Positions 1 through 6,097 of a stretch of 9,475 nucleotides of DNA are shown one piece after another. The notes beneath the pieces are model-generated. The model did no database searches. It saw only the letters and a list, made by a program, of their open reading frames with translations, and was not told the DNA's origin. Every line of letters starts with the position of its first letter. Within the stretch, counting starts at the first letter, position 1. Origin of the DNA: Chloroflexota bacterium (GTDB lineage Bacteria; Chloroflexota; FW602-bin22; JAMCYS01); the NCBI GenBank assembly GCA_021847625.1, contig JAJZQK010000086.1:1-9475 (forward strand), written 5' to 3'. Position numbers and translations under genes: made by a program.

Positions 1-866
1 GTCGCCACGCGCATCTTGATGCCCGCCACGCCGGATTCCAGCGCGAGGGGATAGACGTCAGCCGGCGAGTCCATGCCGTAGATAAGCACCCTGTCGGCGG
101 GGAACTGCCGAAGGTAGGCAAACGACTCGTCGTCGGCGTTGAGGACGGAGACCTTGGGAACGCCCGGCTTGCGGTAGTTGCTGGTGAGCAGGCGAAAGAG
201 CTTGCCCTTGGTGTGCAGGTAGTTCTCGTAGGTGCCGTGGTAATCCAGGTGCTCGCGCGTGACATTGGTTATCGCCGCCACGTCATACTCGGCACCCAGG
301 GTGCGGTCCTGGTCCAGGCCGTGCGACGTCGTCTCGATCACGGCGTAAGTCATCTGCTCGGCGACCATCGTCGCCAGGTAGTGGTGGAAGTCGAGCGGGT
401 CAGGCGTCGTCGTGTGCGGGCCCGTATCGACCGCTCGCCCGCCGATCGTGGCGGCGACCGTCGAGATGAGCCCGGTGCGATAGCCCGCCGCGTCGAGGAT
501 GGAGGCCACGAGGGTACTCGTGGTCGTCTTGCCGTCCGTGCCGGTGACGCCGATCACGCGGAGGGAGCGCCCGGGCCAGCCGTTGGAGGCCGCGGCCATC
601 CGCGCCAGGGCCTCCCGGGAGTTGGCGACGACGACGTGCGGTACGGAGAGGCCGGGGAGCTCCCGCTGAGCCACCACGGCCACCGCCCCCTGGGCCACGG
701 CCGCCGGCACGTAGCGGTGGCCGTCGACGTCGCGGCCGACCGTGGCCACGAACACGTCGCCCGGGCGGACCTTCCGCGAGTCGACCGCTATATTGGACAC
801 TTCTATGTCTAGACCGCCGCTCGCGCTGAGAATGGGAACGGCGGCGAGCAAATCGCTAAGCCTCAT
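1..866 (-). CDS. murE: UDP-N-acetylmuramoyl-tripeptide synthetase MurE, N-terminal part (3' end outside window)
   Basis: This is a cytoplasmic Mur ligase that adds the third amino acid to UDP-MurNAc-L-Ala-D-Glu using ATP. The reading frame stays open from ATG 866 to the window edge, giving 288 residues. It starts MRLSDLL, as MurE proteins usually do. Visible motifs are the ATP-binding loop GVTGTDGKTTT (residues 106-116), TTTPDPL (152-158), ETTSHGL (178-184) and NVTREHLDYHG (201-211). In YLHTKGKLF, Lys220 aligns with the lysine that is carbamoylated in E. coli MurE. The C-terminal domain with the DNPR-type motif that indicates diaminopimelate or another substrate is outside the window, so the amino acid added cannot be read. 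The start overlaps the upstream Fem-like gene by 11 bases, and GGAGG lies only 3 bases before the ATG. Translational coupling is therefore likely. Family assignment is secure. Confidence 0.95.
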   Translation of the reverse strand, partial: MRLSDLLAAVPILSASGGLDIEVSNIAVDSRKVRPGDVFVATVGRDVDGHRYVPAAVAQGAVAVVAQRELPGLSVPHVVVANSREALARMAAASNGWPGRSLRVIGVTGTDGKTTTSTLVASILDAAGYRTGLISTVAATIGGRAVDTGPHTTTPDPLDFHHYLATMVAEQMTYAVIETTSHGLDQDRTLGAEYDVAAITNVTREHLDYHGTYENYLHTKGKLFRLLTSNYRKPGVPKVSVLNADDESFAYLRQFPADRVLIYGMDSPADVYPLALESGVAGIKMRVA

Positions 867-1989
867 ACGCCTCCATCGCCGGCGATGTGGTCTTTCCGTT
901 GGATCGGCGAATCCGGCCGGCCGCCAGCACGGCTAGTCGCCGGGCCGCCGGCACCAGGTGCACCCAGAGCCAATACCGGACGGGAGCATAGGCGAAGTCG
1001 TAGGCGCCGACGGTGCGCACGACGCTCCCCCCGAAGCCTCGCTTGAAGGCGTAGACCCCGTACATCGTGCCCCCCAGCGGCTTCTCGCCCTCCGGAAGAA
1101 CGGCGCCGGCTGGCTCGCCTTGTTCCGAGCGCCGGCCGACCTCGTCCGGGATCCCCCACAGGTCGTAGGAGCGGCATCCCAGCTCCCGCGCGTGTACAAG
1201 CGCGCTCCATTGGAGGAGGTCGTTCGGCTTCAGGTGCCTCAAATTGGTGGTGGAGGCGCTGTAAAGCTGATAAGCCCTGTCGCCGGCCGTCAGGAACATC
1301 GTCGCCGCCAGCGCCGCCTCGCCGAATCGCACGAGCATAAGGTGTGCCATTCCCCGGGCGGCGAAACGCTCCCACAGCTCCTGGTAATAGGAGAGAGGGT
1401 GCACGAAGAAGTTGCCGCGTGCGGCCGTCTCCGTCAGCAGCCGGTAGAACTCGCCCAGGTCGTCCCCATCGCCCCTTGCGCAACGCAGCCCCTTGCGCCG
1501 GGCCAGGCGGATATTATAGCGGATGCGCCGGCTGAGCCTCTTCTCCATCGCCACGGGCTCGGCCGTCAGATCGACGATTATCGTGCTGCGCGGCTGCACG
1601 CAGTCGCTGGGACAAAAGCGACGTATGCTCAGGTTCTTCGCCAGGGCGCCGGAGTTGGCCAGGTTCGGCTCGATCTTGAGGAAGCAGGCCCCGGCGGCGC
1701 GTGCCTGCTCGTGCAGGGTACTGAGAAGGAGGTCGGCTGCCGCCTGTTCCTCCAGGCTGACGAGCGGCCCGCGGGGGATGTAGGCGATAGCCCCCAGGGG
1801 CGAGCCGCGCAGCAGCATCTGCGCCCCCGCCAGCGGCCGTCCCTCCCGTTCTACCACCAGGCGGAGCGGACGCCAGCCGAAGGCCGTCTTGAACTCGCCC
1901 CACTCGTAGGACTGGAGGATATTACCGCCGGGCAACGCCGTTGCCACAGCCTCCCATTCGAGCGGATCCCCAACCAGACGAACGCGCAC
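856..1989 (-). CDS. FemAB/FemX-family peptidoglycan bridge aminoacyltransferase
   Basis: This 377-residue protein has the GNAT-like double-domain layout of Fem aminoacyltransferases. These enzymes use aminoacyl-tRNA to attach a residue to the stem peptide of lipid II at the inner membrane face. Supporting motifs are ILQSYEWGEFKTAFGWRP near residues 24-41, AYIPRGPLV (69-77), FLKIEPNL (103-110), a basic stretch RRIRYNIRLARRKG (154-167), YDLWGIPDE (275-283) and GVYAFKRGFGG (311-321). The last two form the family's C-terminal signature. There is no long coiled-coil arm between the domains, so it resembles FemX-like or Chloroflexota relatives more than the longer staphylococcal FemA. The start is GTG at 1989, preceded by GGAAGG a few bases upstream. 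The stop lies inside murE. The amino acid added is not readable. A general GNAT or peptidoglycan-unrelated role is less likely given the murE neighbour. Confidence 0.88.
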   Translation of the reverse strand: MRVRLVGDPLEWEAVATALPGGNILQSYEWGEFKTAFGWRPLRLVVEREGRPLAGAQMLLRGSPLGAIAYIPRGPLVSLEEQAAADLLLSTLHEQARAAGACFLKIEPNLANSGALAKNLSIRRFCPSDCVQPRSTIIVDLTAEPVAMEKRLSRRIRYNIRLARRKGLRCARGDGDDLGEFYRLLTETAARGNFFVHPLSYYQELWERFAARGMAHLMLVRFGEAALAATMFLTAGDRAYQLYSASTTNLRHLKPNDLLQWSALVHARELGCRSYDLWGIPDEVGRRSEQGEPAGAVLPEGEKPLGGTMYGVYAFKRGFGGSVVRTVGAYDFAYAPVRYWLWVHLVPAARRLAVLAAGRIRRSNGKTTSPAMEAYEA

Positions 1990-2021
1990 GCACCCTTCCG
2001 CCAGAAGCGTATTCCCCGGTC

Positions 2022-2050
2022 ATTATAGCACAGCCCCTCGGCAGGGTCAG
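2022..2050 (-). promoter_or_regulatory. Promoter for the fem-murE unit (extended -10)
   Basis: Read on the minus strand, a perfect TATAAT lies at 2027-2022. TGC stands directly in front of it, giving the extended -10 form TGnTATAAT. With a 17-base spacer the -35 is CTGACC (2050-2045), matching TTGACA at 4 of 6 positions. A start near 2015 would leave a leader of about 26 bases before the GTG at 1989. This is a prediction from sequence only. Confidence 0.7.
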
Positions 2051-2064
2051 TAAGCGAGAAGGTA

Positions 2065-2093
2065 TTTACAAAACGGGCGCACTATTGTATGAT
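2065..2093 (+). promoter_or_regulatory. Upstream promoter P1 of the sugar transporter operon
   Basis: TTTACA (2065-2070) and TATGAT (2088-2093) are separated by exactly 17 bases, and each matches the sigma70 consensus at 5 of 6 positions. Transcription would start near 2100, giving a leader of about 250 bases. It sits 57 bases upstream of a second promoter of equal quality, so either one or both may be used. Confidence 0.5.
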
Positions 2094-2094
2094 G

Positions 2095-2123
2095 AACATT
2101 AGAATACACCTGTTATAAATGTT
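2095..2123 (+). promoter_or_regulatory. AACATT/AATGTT dyad, possible operator
   Basis: AACATT (2095-2100) and its inverse complement AATGTT (2118-2123) flank a 17-base centre. The dyad covers the expected start of P1 and touches the first base of the P2 -35 box. A protein bound here could repress both promoters. The half-sites are only six bases and AT-rich, so chance cannot be excluded. Confidence 0.25.
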
Positions 2124-2151
2124 TGACTTGTCCCTCTAGACGGTGTATACT
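2123..2151 (+). promoter_or_regulatory. Proximal promoter P2 of the sugar transporter operon
   Basis: TTGACT (2123-2128) and TATACT (2146-2151) are separated by 17 bases, each matching consensus at 5 of 6 positions. Transcription would start near 2158, leaving a leader of about 190 bases before the ATG at 2351. It is the closest good promoter to the permease genes. Confidence 0.7.
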
Positions 2152-2164
2152 CCCCGCACCATTG

Positions 2165-2203
2165 GACCGGTCGTCGTTTTGGCTAATTGGACGGCAACCG
2201 GTT
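2165..2203 (+). promoter_or_regulatory. Paired ACCGGT palindromes, possible LacI-type operators
   Basis: GACCGGTC (2165-2172) and AACCGGTT (2196-2203) are both perfect palindromes centred on CCGG. Their centres are 31 bases apart, close to three helical turns. They lie just downstream of the predicted P2 start. A CG-centred palindrome of this kind is typical of LacI-family operators, which often control sugar transporters. No regulator gene is in the window. Confidence 0.35.
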
Positions 2204-2310
2204 ATGGGCAGCACTAGGAAAGATACAGGCCATTGGTCTGCGTCGCTGCGGACTAGGCTCCCACATAAATCAAGGCGGATTCGGTTAGTGTAGGTAGACG
2301 GCAAGAGAAC

Positions 2311-2326
2311 ACAGAGCGCCCTCTGT
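2311..2326 (+). promoter_or_regulatory. Leader hairpin just ahead of the first permease start
   Basis: ACAGAG (2311-2316) and CTCTGT (2321-2326) form a perfect six-pair stem around the loop CGCC. It ends 14 bases before the GGAGGTGA ribosome binding site. It could act as an mRNA element or as a DNA operator. Weaker pairing also exists at 2236-2253, and no known riboswitch class is recognised in this leader. Confidence 0.3.
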
Positions 2327-2350
2327 AGTAGGTCGCATATGGAGGTGACG

Positions 2351-3301
2351 ATGGCAGCGTCCGAACCATCCTCTCAGGCAAGTGTCGTTCCGGCCGGCGA
2401 ATTCCCGATCGCACGGCGGCACGGCTTGGCTCGGTACCTAGGCCGCGACTGGGCAGGCGGTTACCTCTTCCTGCTGCCGATGCTCATTATCCTTGTCGGC
2501 TTTATCGCCTACCCCTTCTTCTCGGCCATCTGGCTCAGCCTGAACTACAAGATGGTCGGCTCCGAGGCTCACTTCGTCGGCCTCGCCAACTACCAGAAGC
2601 TCCTCGGCGATATGGCCTTTCGCAATGCAGCCTGGAACTCCCTGATCTACACTGGCTTCGCCGTGGCCATCAAGGTCGTCGTCGGCATGGCCGCCGCGCT
2701 CGTCCTCCACGAGGGGCTGAAGCCCAAGAACCTCTGGCGCATGTTGCTCTTTCTCCCTTGGTCCATACCCGTCGTCATTGGCGCCTACACCTGGCGCTGG
2801 ATCTACGATGACCTCAGCGGCGTGCTCAGCCAGACGCTCATCCAGACGGGTCTGGTTGATCAGTACATCCTCTGGCTGGCCGATAAGAACCTGTCGCTGA
2901 AGTCGATCATCGCCGTCGTGGTCTGGCAAGGGACCCCATTCTACATTATGAACTTCCTTGCCGGCTTAGCGGCGATCCCGCGGGAGATGTACGAGGCCGC
3001 CGAGGTCGACGGCGCCGGGGCCATTCGCAAGTTCTTCGACATCACCCTGCCGAACATGGTGCCGGTAATCATCATCGTGACGATGCTGTCGACGATCTGG
3101 ACCTCCAGCAATATGCAAATCGTCTTCGTGCTGACGAAGGGAGGGCCCCAGGGAGCCACCGAGATCTTCCCCTACCTGGCGTACAAGATCGCCATCGAAC
3201 TGAAGAATCTCGCTCTTGGGGCCACGGTTCCGCTGATGTTCTTCCCATTCATGGCGGTGATCATCTACTTCCTCACCCGCCAGATGCTAGAGGAGGAGTA
3301 G
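2351..3301 (+). CDS. Sugar ABC transporter permease, MalF/UgpA type
   Basis: This is an inner-membrane subunit of a carbohydrate uptake ABC transporter (CUT1-like, binding-protein-dependent). About six hydrophobic spans are visible, near residues 36-58, 98-120, 131-149, 185-207, 236-258 and 290-309. The cytoplasmic EAA loop reads YEAAEVDGAGAIRKFFDITLP (residues 214-234) and docks on the ATPase. The protein is 316 residues, usual for MalF-type permeases without the extra MalF periplasmic domain. An in-frame ATG at 2339 exists, but it overlaps a near-perfect GGAGGTGA ribosome binding site (2341-2348). That site serves the ATG at 2351, which I choose. The next permease begins four bases after the stop. 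The substrate cannot be named from sequence; sugars, sugar alcohols or glycerol phosphate are all possible. Confidence 0.92.
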   Translation: MAASEPSSQASVVPAGEFPIARRHGLARYLGRDWAGGYLFLLPMLIILVGFIAYPFFSAIWLSLNYKMVGSEAHFVGLANYQKLLGDMAFRNAAWNSLIYTGFAVAIKVVVGMAAALVLHEGLKPKNLWRMLLFLPWSIPVVIGAYTWRWIYDDLSGVLSQTLIQTGLVDQYILWLADKNLSLKSIIAVVVWQGTPFYIMNFLAGLAAIPREMYEAAEVDGAGAIRKFFDITLPNMVPVIIIVTMLSTIWTSSNMQIVFVLTKGGPQGATEIFPYLAYKIAIELKNLALGATVPLMFFPFMAVIIYFLTRQMLEEE

Positions 3302-3305
3302 TCGC

Positions 3306-4139
3306 ATGAGGAGAAACAAGCGTCGGAAGCTGGCCATAGGCATTGCCGTACTGGTCGTGCTGCTGGTGTGGACCGTCTTCCCGTTCTACTGGATGCTCGT
3401 CACTTCCATTAAGGAGAACGGAGAGATTTACGGACCGGTGGCCCAGTTGGTGCCGACCACTTTCACCACGCGGCACTGGCAGGAGCTGTTCACGCGCACG
3501 GCCTTCCCGATCCAGTTCCGCAACAGCCTGATCATCTCTGGCTCGACAACGCTGCTCTCGATGGCTATCGGATCTCTGGCGGCTTATGCGATCACCAGAT
3601 TGCAGTTCACGGGGCGGAAAATCGCCGCCCGTAGCCTGATCTATAGCTACCTGGTCCCCCCGGCCGTCCTTTTCATTCCCCTCTTCCAATTGATGGGCGC
3701 GTTCAATCTTCTGAACTCCCTGCAGGGCCTGATCGTAGCCGACCTCACCTTCACCGTGCCCTTCTGCACCTGGCTGCTCGTCGGTTACTTCAAGACGGTG
3801 CCGCTGGAATTGGAGGAAGCCGCCCTGGTGGATGGCTGCAACCGTCTGACTACCCTCTTTCGCATCACGCTGCCGCTGGCGGCGCCGGCCCTGGTGGTGG
3901 TGGCCCTGTTCTCCTTCACCTTGAGCTGGAATGAGTTCCTGTATGCCTTGGTATTCAATCAGGACGCCAACACCCGGCCGGTGACGGCCGGTCTCACGGC
4001 GATGGCCGTGGAAGACGTCTTCTTCTGGGGGCGCATGATGGCCGCGGCGACGCTCGGTTCGCTGCCGCCGATCGCGCTCTACACCTTCGCCCAGCGCTAC
4101 CTCGTCGGAGGCCTGACGTTGGGCGCCATCAAGGGCTAG
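3306..4139 (+). CDS. Sugar ABC transporter permease, MalG/UgpE type
   Basis: This is the second membrane subunit of the same carbohydrate importer, 277 residues with a basic N-terminus (MRRNKRRK) and about six membrane spans. The EAA loop reads LEEAALVDGCNRLTTLFRITLP (residues 169-190). The C-terminal sequence QRYLVGGLTLGAIKG is characteristic of MalG-type permeases, where the tail contacts the ATPase dimer. AGGAGG (3291-3296) lies nine bases before the ATG, inside the end of the previous gene. The two permeases are therefore translated from one transcript and probably form a heterodimer. No ATP-binding subunit follows. CUT1 systems in many bacteria share one MsmK/UgpC-like ATPase encoded elsewhere, and that is the likely arrangement here. 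Confidence 0.92.
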   Translation: MRRNKRRKLAIGIAVLVVLLVWTVFPFYWMLVTSIKENGEIYGPVAQLVPTTFTTRHWQELFTRTAFPIQFRNSLIISGSTTLLSMAIGSLAAYAITRLQFTGRKIAARSLIYSYLVPPAVLFIPLFQLMGAFNLLNSLQGLIVADLTFTVPFCTWLLVGYFKTVPLELEEAALVDGCNRLTTLFRITLPLAAPALVVVALFSFTLSWNEFLYALVFNQDANTRPVTAGLTAMAVEDVFFWGRMMAAATLGSLPPIALYTFAQRYLVGGLTLGAIKG

Positions 4140-4185
4140 GTATGGCTATGCTGCCCACGCGGTTGGCCCAAGGGGGCAAGGGGTC

Positions 4186-4198
4186 ACCGCCTGGCGGT
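4186..4198 (+). repeat. Intercistronic palindrome between permease and binding-protein genes
   Basis: ACCGCC and GGCGGT flank a single central T, making a perfect palindrome and a short GC hairpin in RNA. It is followed by no T run, so it is not an intrinsic terminator. It could protect or process the mRNA, or mark a regulator site. A weak -10-like TACAAT at 4204-4209 has no good -35 partner. Confidence 0.3.
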
Positions 4199-4243
4199 CG
4201 GCATACAATCTACAGTCTCGGGTATTTATTGGGAGGAGGAACT

Positions 4244-5635
4244 ATGTCGGATCTATCGAAGTCGCGACTGAGTCGAAGGCAGCTGTTGAAACTCTCGTTC
4301 GCAGCCGCCGGTGTGGCCGCCTCTACCTCGCTCCTGGCCGCCTGCCAAGGGGCCGCGCCGAGTCCGGGCGCTACGCAGCCCCCCGCCAAGTCGGGTGAGA
4401 AGCTGACCTTGTCCTGCTGGAACTCGCCAAGCTTCAACGAGAAGGCCGACGTCGCCATCGGCGACGTATTCAGAGAGTGGGGCAGCAAGAACAACGTCGA
4501 GATCAACTACCAGGTAGTGCCGGAGGCCGAGCGGCGCCAACGCTACACCGCCGCCATTGAAGCCGACCAGCCCCCCGACCTGGCGTACACCTTCGAGGCG
4601 GAGCTCCAGTACTACCGCACCCAGGATCTTCTGGTAGACATCACGTCCGTGATCAATGACGCCAACACCAAGGAAGGAGGCATCTTCGAGTCAGCCCTCC
4701 AAAACACGGGCTACGAGGGCAAGTACTACGGCGCGCCCTACGTGGTGAACCCCTGGGTGATGCACGTGCGCTTGGATCTCCTCAAGAAAGCCAATGTAGA
4801 CTACCCGAAGACGTGGGAAGACGTCATCACGATCTCCCCTAAAGTCTCCACGCCCCCGCAGGTCTACACCTACGCCATGAGCCTGGGCGACAACAACGAC
4901 ACGAGCAACAACTTTCTGGCCATGGTCTGGGCCTACGGTGGCCAGATGCAGAGCGACAAGGGCGCCCTGATGTTCAAGTCCGATGGCACGCTCGAGGCCA
5001 TCAAGGTCGTCAAGAAGATGTTCGACGCGAAGGTCATCCCGCCCGGCTCGACCACGTGGGACAGCGCCGGCAACAACAAGGCCTACCAGTCAGGCCAGAC
5101 GGTGCTGATCCACAACCCCAACTCCACCTACGCCTTCCTGGAGTCCGAGGCCGCCAAGGCGGACGCGACCCAGGCAGCGAAGGACCTCTTCAACAACACC
5201 GGCATGTACGGCATGCCTGCGGGCCCGAAGGGCGCCTTCGACATGGTCGACGTCCGGGCCTTCGTCGCCTTCAAGGCCGGCAAGGACCCGGCCGCGGCCA
5301 AGGACGCCCTGAAGTACTTCATCGACCCGACCAACTACGAGAAGGTCATCGAGACCGGCCTCAACCGCTGGGCGCCCATCTACAAGAACATGATGGACCG
5401 CCCGCTGTGGGACAAGCCGGCCTACAAGAACTACAAGGGGATCATGGCCAACGGCCGCGCCATGGCCTACGCCGGCCCGCCGAACGCTGCCCTCGACGAG
5501 GTGCTGAACACCTGGGTCATCTCCCGAATGCTCCAGGACGTCTGCACCGGCGGCAAGGACCCGGCCCAGGCGATGGACGACACCTACAAGGCGATGAGCG
5601 ACATCTACAAGAAGTGGAAGCAGCCAGTCGCCTAG
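4244..5635 (+). CDS. Extracellular sugar-binding lipoprotein (solute-binding protein family 1), Tat-type signal
   Basis: This is the substrate-capturing subunit of the importer, anchored outside the membrane by lipid. The protein is 463 residues. The signal peptide contains SRRQLLKLSF (residues 10-19), a twin-arginine motif, then a hydrophobic stretch and the lipobox LAAC with Cys34. Export may thus be through Tat in folded form. A Ser/Pro/Gly-rich linker follows, then the mature domain beginning KLTLSCWNSPSFNEK. The overall layout fits SBP_bac_1 proteins of sugar transporters, including PPDLAYTFEAELQYY and a C-terminal MLQDVCTGGKDPAQAMDD. An upstream in-frame ATG at 4142 is rejected because GGGAGGAGG (4231-4239) lies five bases before the ATG at 4244 and the signal peptide starts there. 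The gene sits last in the operon, about 100 bases after the permeases. The ligand is not readable. Confidence 0.92.
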   Translation: MSDLSKSRLSRRQLLKLSFAAAGVAASTSLLAACQGAAPSPGATQPPAKSGEKLTLSCWNSPSFNEKADVAIGDVFREWGSKNNVEINYQVVPEAERRQRYTAAIEADQPPDLAYTFEAELQYYRTQDLLVDITSVINDANTKEGGIFESALQNTGYEGKYYGAPYVVNPWVMHVRLDLLKKANVDYPKTWEDVITISPKVSTPPQVYTYAMSLGDNNDTSNNFLAMVWAYGGQMQSDKGALMFKSDGTLEAIKVVKKMFDAKVIPPGSTTWDSAGNNKAYQSGQTVLIHNPNSTYAFLESEAAKADATQAAKDLFNNTGMYGMPAGPKGAFDMVDVRAFVAFKAGKDPAAAKDALKYFIDPTNYEKVIETGLNRWAPIYKNMMDRPLWDKPAYKNYKGIMANGRAMAYAGPPNAALDEVLNTWVISRMLQDVCTGGKDPAQAMDDTYKAMSDIYKKWKQPVA

Positions 5636-5664
5636 TACGCGCAAGGTGGCCCATTCATATTTCT

Positions 5665-5696
5665 GGGGCGGCGCCGGCCAGGCGCCGTCCCTTCTT
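5665..5696 (+). terminator. Intrinsic terminator of the sugar transporter operon
   Basis: GGGGCGGCGCC (5665-5675) pairs with GGCGCCGTCCC (5681-5691) in an 11-pair stem with one G-T wobble and a five-base loop. TTCTT follows at once. It starts 29 bases after the binding-protein stop, so it closes the operon and separates it from the dehydrogenase gene. Confidence 0.8.
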
Positions 5697-5788
5697 CGCG
5701 CCCGAGGACGCCCGCCCACCGGCAGAGCAAACGAGTATGATACCAACTGCGTTAGGATCAATCCTATTTCGGTCCATTCCTGTACGTA

Positions 5789-5814
5789 GTGGCGGCCGTC
5801 TCTGTGGCCGCCAC
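5789..5814 (+). repeat. Long GC hairpin
   Basis: GTGGCGGCC (5789-5797) and GGCCGCCAC (5806-5814) form a perfect nine-pair stem with an eight-base loop. No T run follows, so it is not a classic intrinsic terminator. Its role is unknown. Confidence 0.55.
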
Positions 5815-5832
5815 GGCCGCTAACCCGTAGGA

Positions 5833-5857
5833 GCGGACCTGCCTGAGGCGGGTCCGC
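5833..5857 (+). repeat. REP-like palindrome
   Basis: GCGGACCTGCC (5833-5843) pairs with GGCGGGTCCGC (5847-5857) over 11 pairs with one T-G wobble and a three-base loop. The surrounding CCCGTAGGAGCGG and CCGCCCCGG resemble dispersed palindromic repeats of the type GTAGGGGCGGACC that I recall from intergenic regions of Chloroflexota and other bacteria. Copy number cannot be judged from one window. Confidence 0.5.
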
Positions 5858-5953
5858 CCCGGGGCCGGCACGGAGTCCGGCCTCTATGGAAGCGCGCAGG
5901 CTGCTGCCGACGCGAAGGCCATTCGCATCCAACGCCAGTGGCCGCCCGGCGGC

Positions 5954-6064
5954 GTCATTCCCGCGGAAGCGGGAATCCATCCGGTGCCCCGCCAGGGGGC
6001 GAATCGGCCCGAGGCGGACTCACCTTACAAATAGCCGTTGGATCCCCGCTTGCGCGGGGATGAC
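5954..6064. mobile_element. MITE-like element with 26-base terminal inverted repeats
   Basis: The left end (5954-5979) and the inverse complement of the right end (6039-6064) agree at 23 of 26 positions. Each end is itself an eight-pair hairpin with a four-base loop: ATTCCCGC-ggaa-GCGGGAAT at 5957-5976 and ATCCCCGC-ttgc-GCGGGGAT at 6042-6061. The ends match the widespread GTCATTCCCGCG-type dispersed repeat family (also known as dRS3-like in Neisseria). The 59-base centre codes for nothing. I see no clear target-site duplication. Such elements are normally moved by a transposase supplied elsewhere. The element ends about 18 bases before the next ribosome binding site. Confidence 0.65.
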
Positions 6065-6097
6065 AGACGGCCCGGGGATAAGGGAAGGAGCAGCGCA

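Larger units (their letters stand above)
5697..6097. other. Hairpin-rich non-coding stretch between transporter and dehydrogenase
   Basis: No coding region is supported here. The only open frames are by-products of the repeats; their translations contain the strings DSRFRGND and FPRKRES, typical of palindromic repeats rather than proteins. Besides the elements listed separately, a small hairpin GCCCC/GGGGC lies at 5986-6000. I see no confident promoter for the downstream dehydrogenase. TATGAT at 5736-5741 has no matching -35. Confidence 0.7.

Noticed and set aside
213..812. Plus-strand open frame of 199 residues
   Set aside because: It is the antisense shadow of murE, which has unmistakable Mur ligase motifs on the minus strand.
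2113..2304. Small minus-strand frame in the divergent control region
   Set aside because: No family resemblance, and it lies over the P2 promoter and leader with the opposite orientation; most likely chance.
2339..2350. Upstream ATG for the first permease
   Set aside because: It overlaps the strong GGAGGTGA site that serves the ATG at 2351.
4142..4243. In-frame N-terminal extension of the sugar-binding protein
   Set aside because: It would put 34 residues before a complete Tat/lipoprotein signal, and the ribosome binding site at 4231-4239 points to 4244.
5090..5980. Minus-strand frame of 296 residues starting in the repeat element
   Set aside because: Its first residues are the translated repeat arm (DSRFRGND) and the rest is antisense to the binding-protein gene.
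5697..6064. Possible CRISPR array from the cluster of short palindromes
   Set aside because: The palindromes differ from one another and are not spaced as regular direct repeats.
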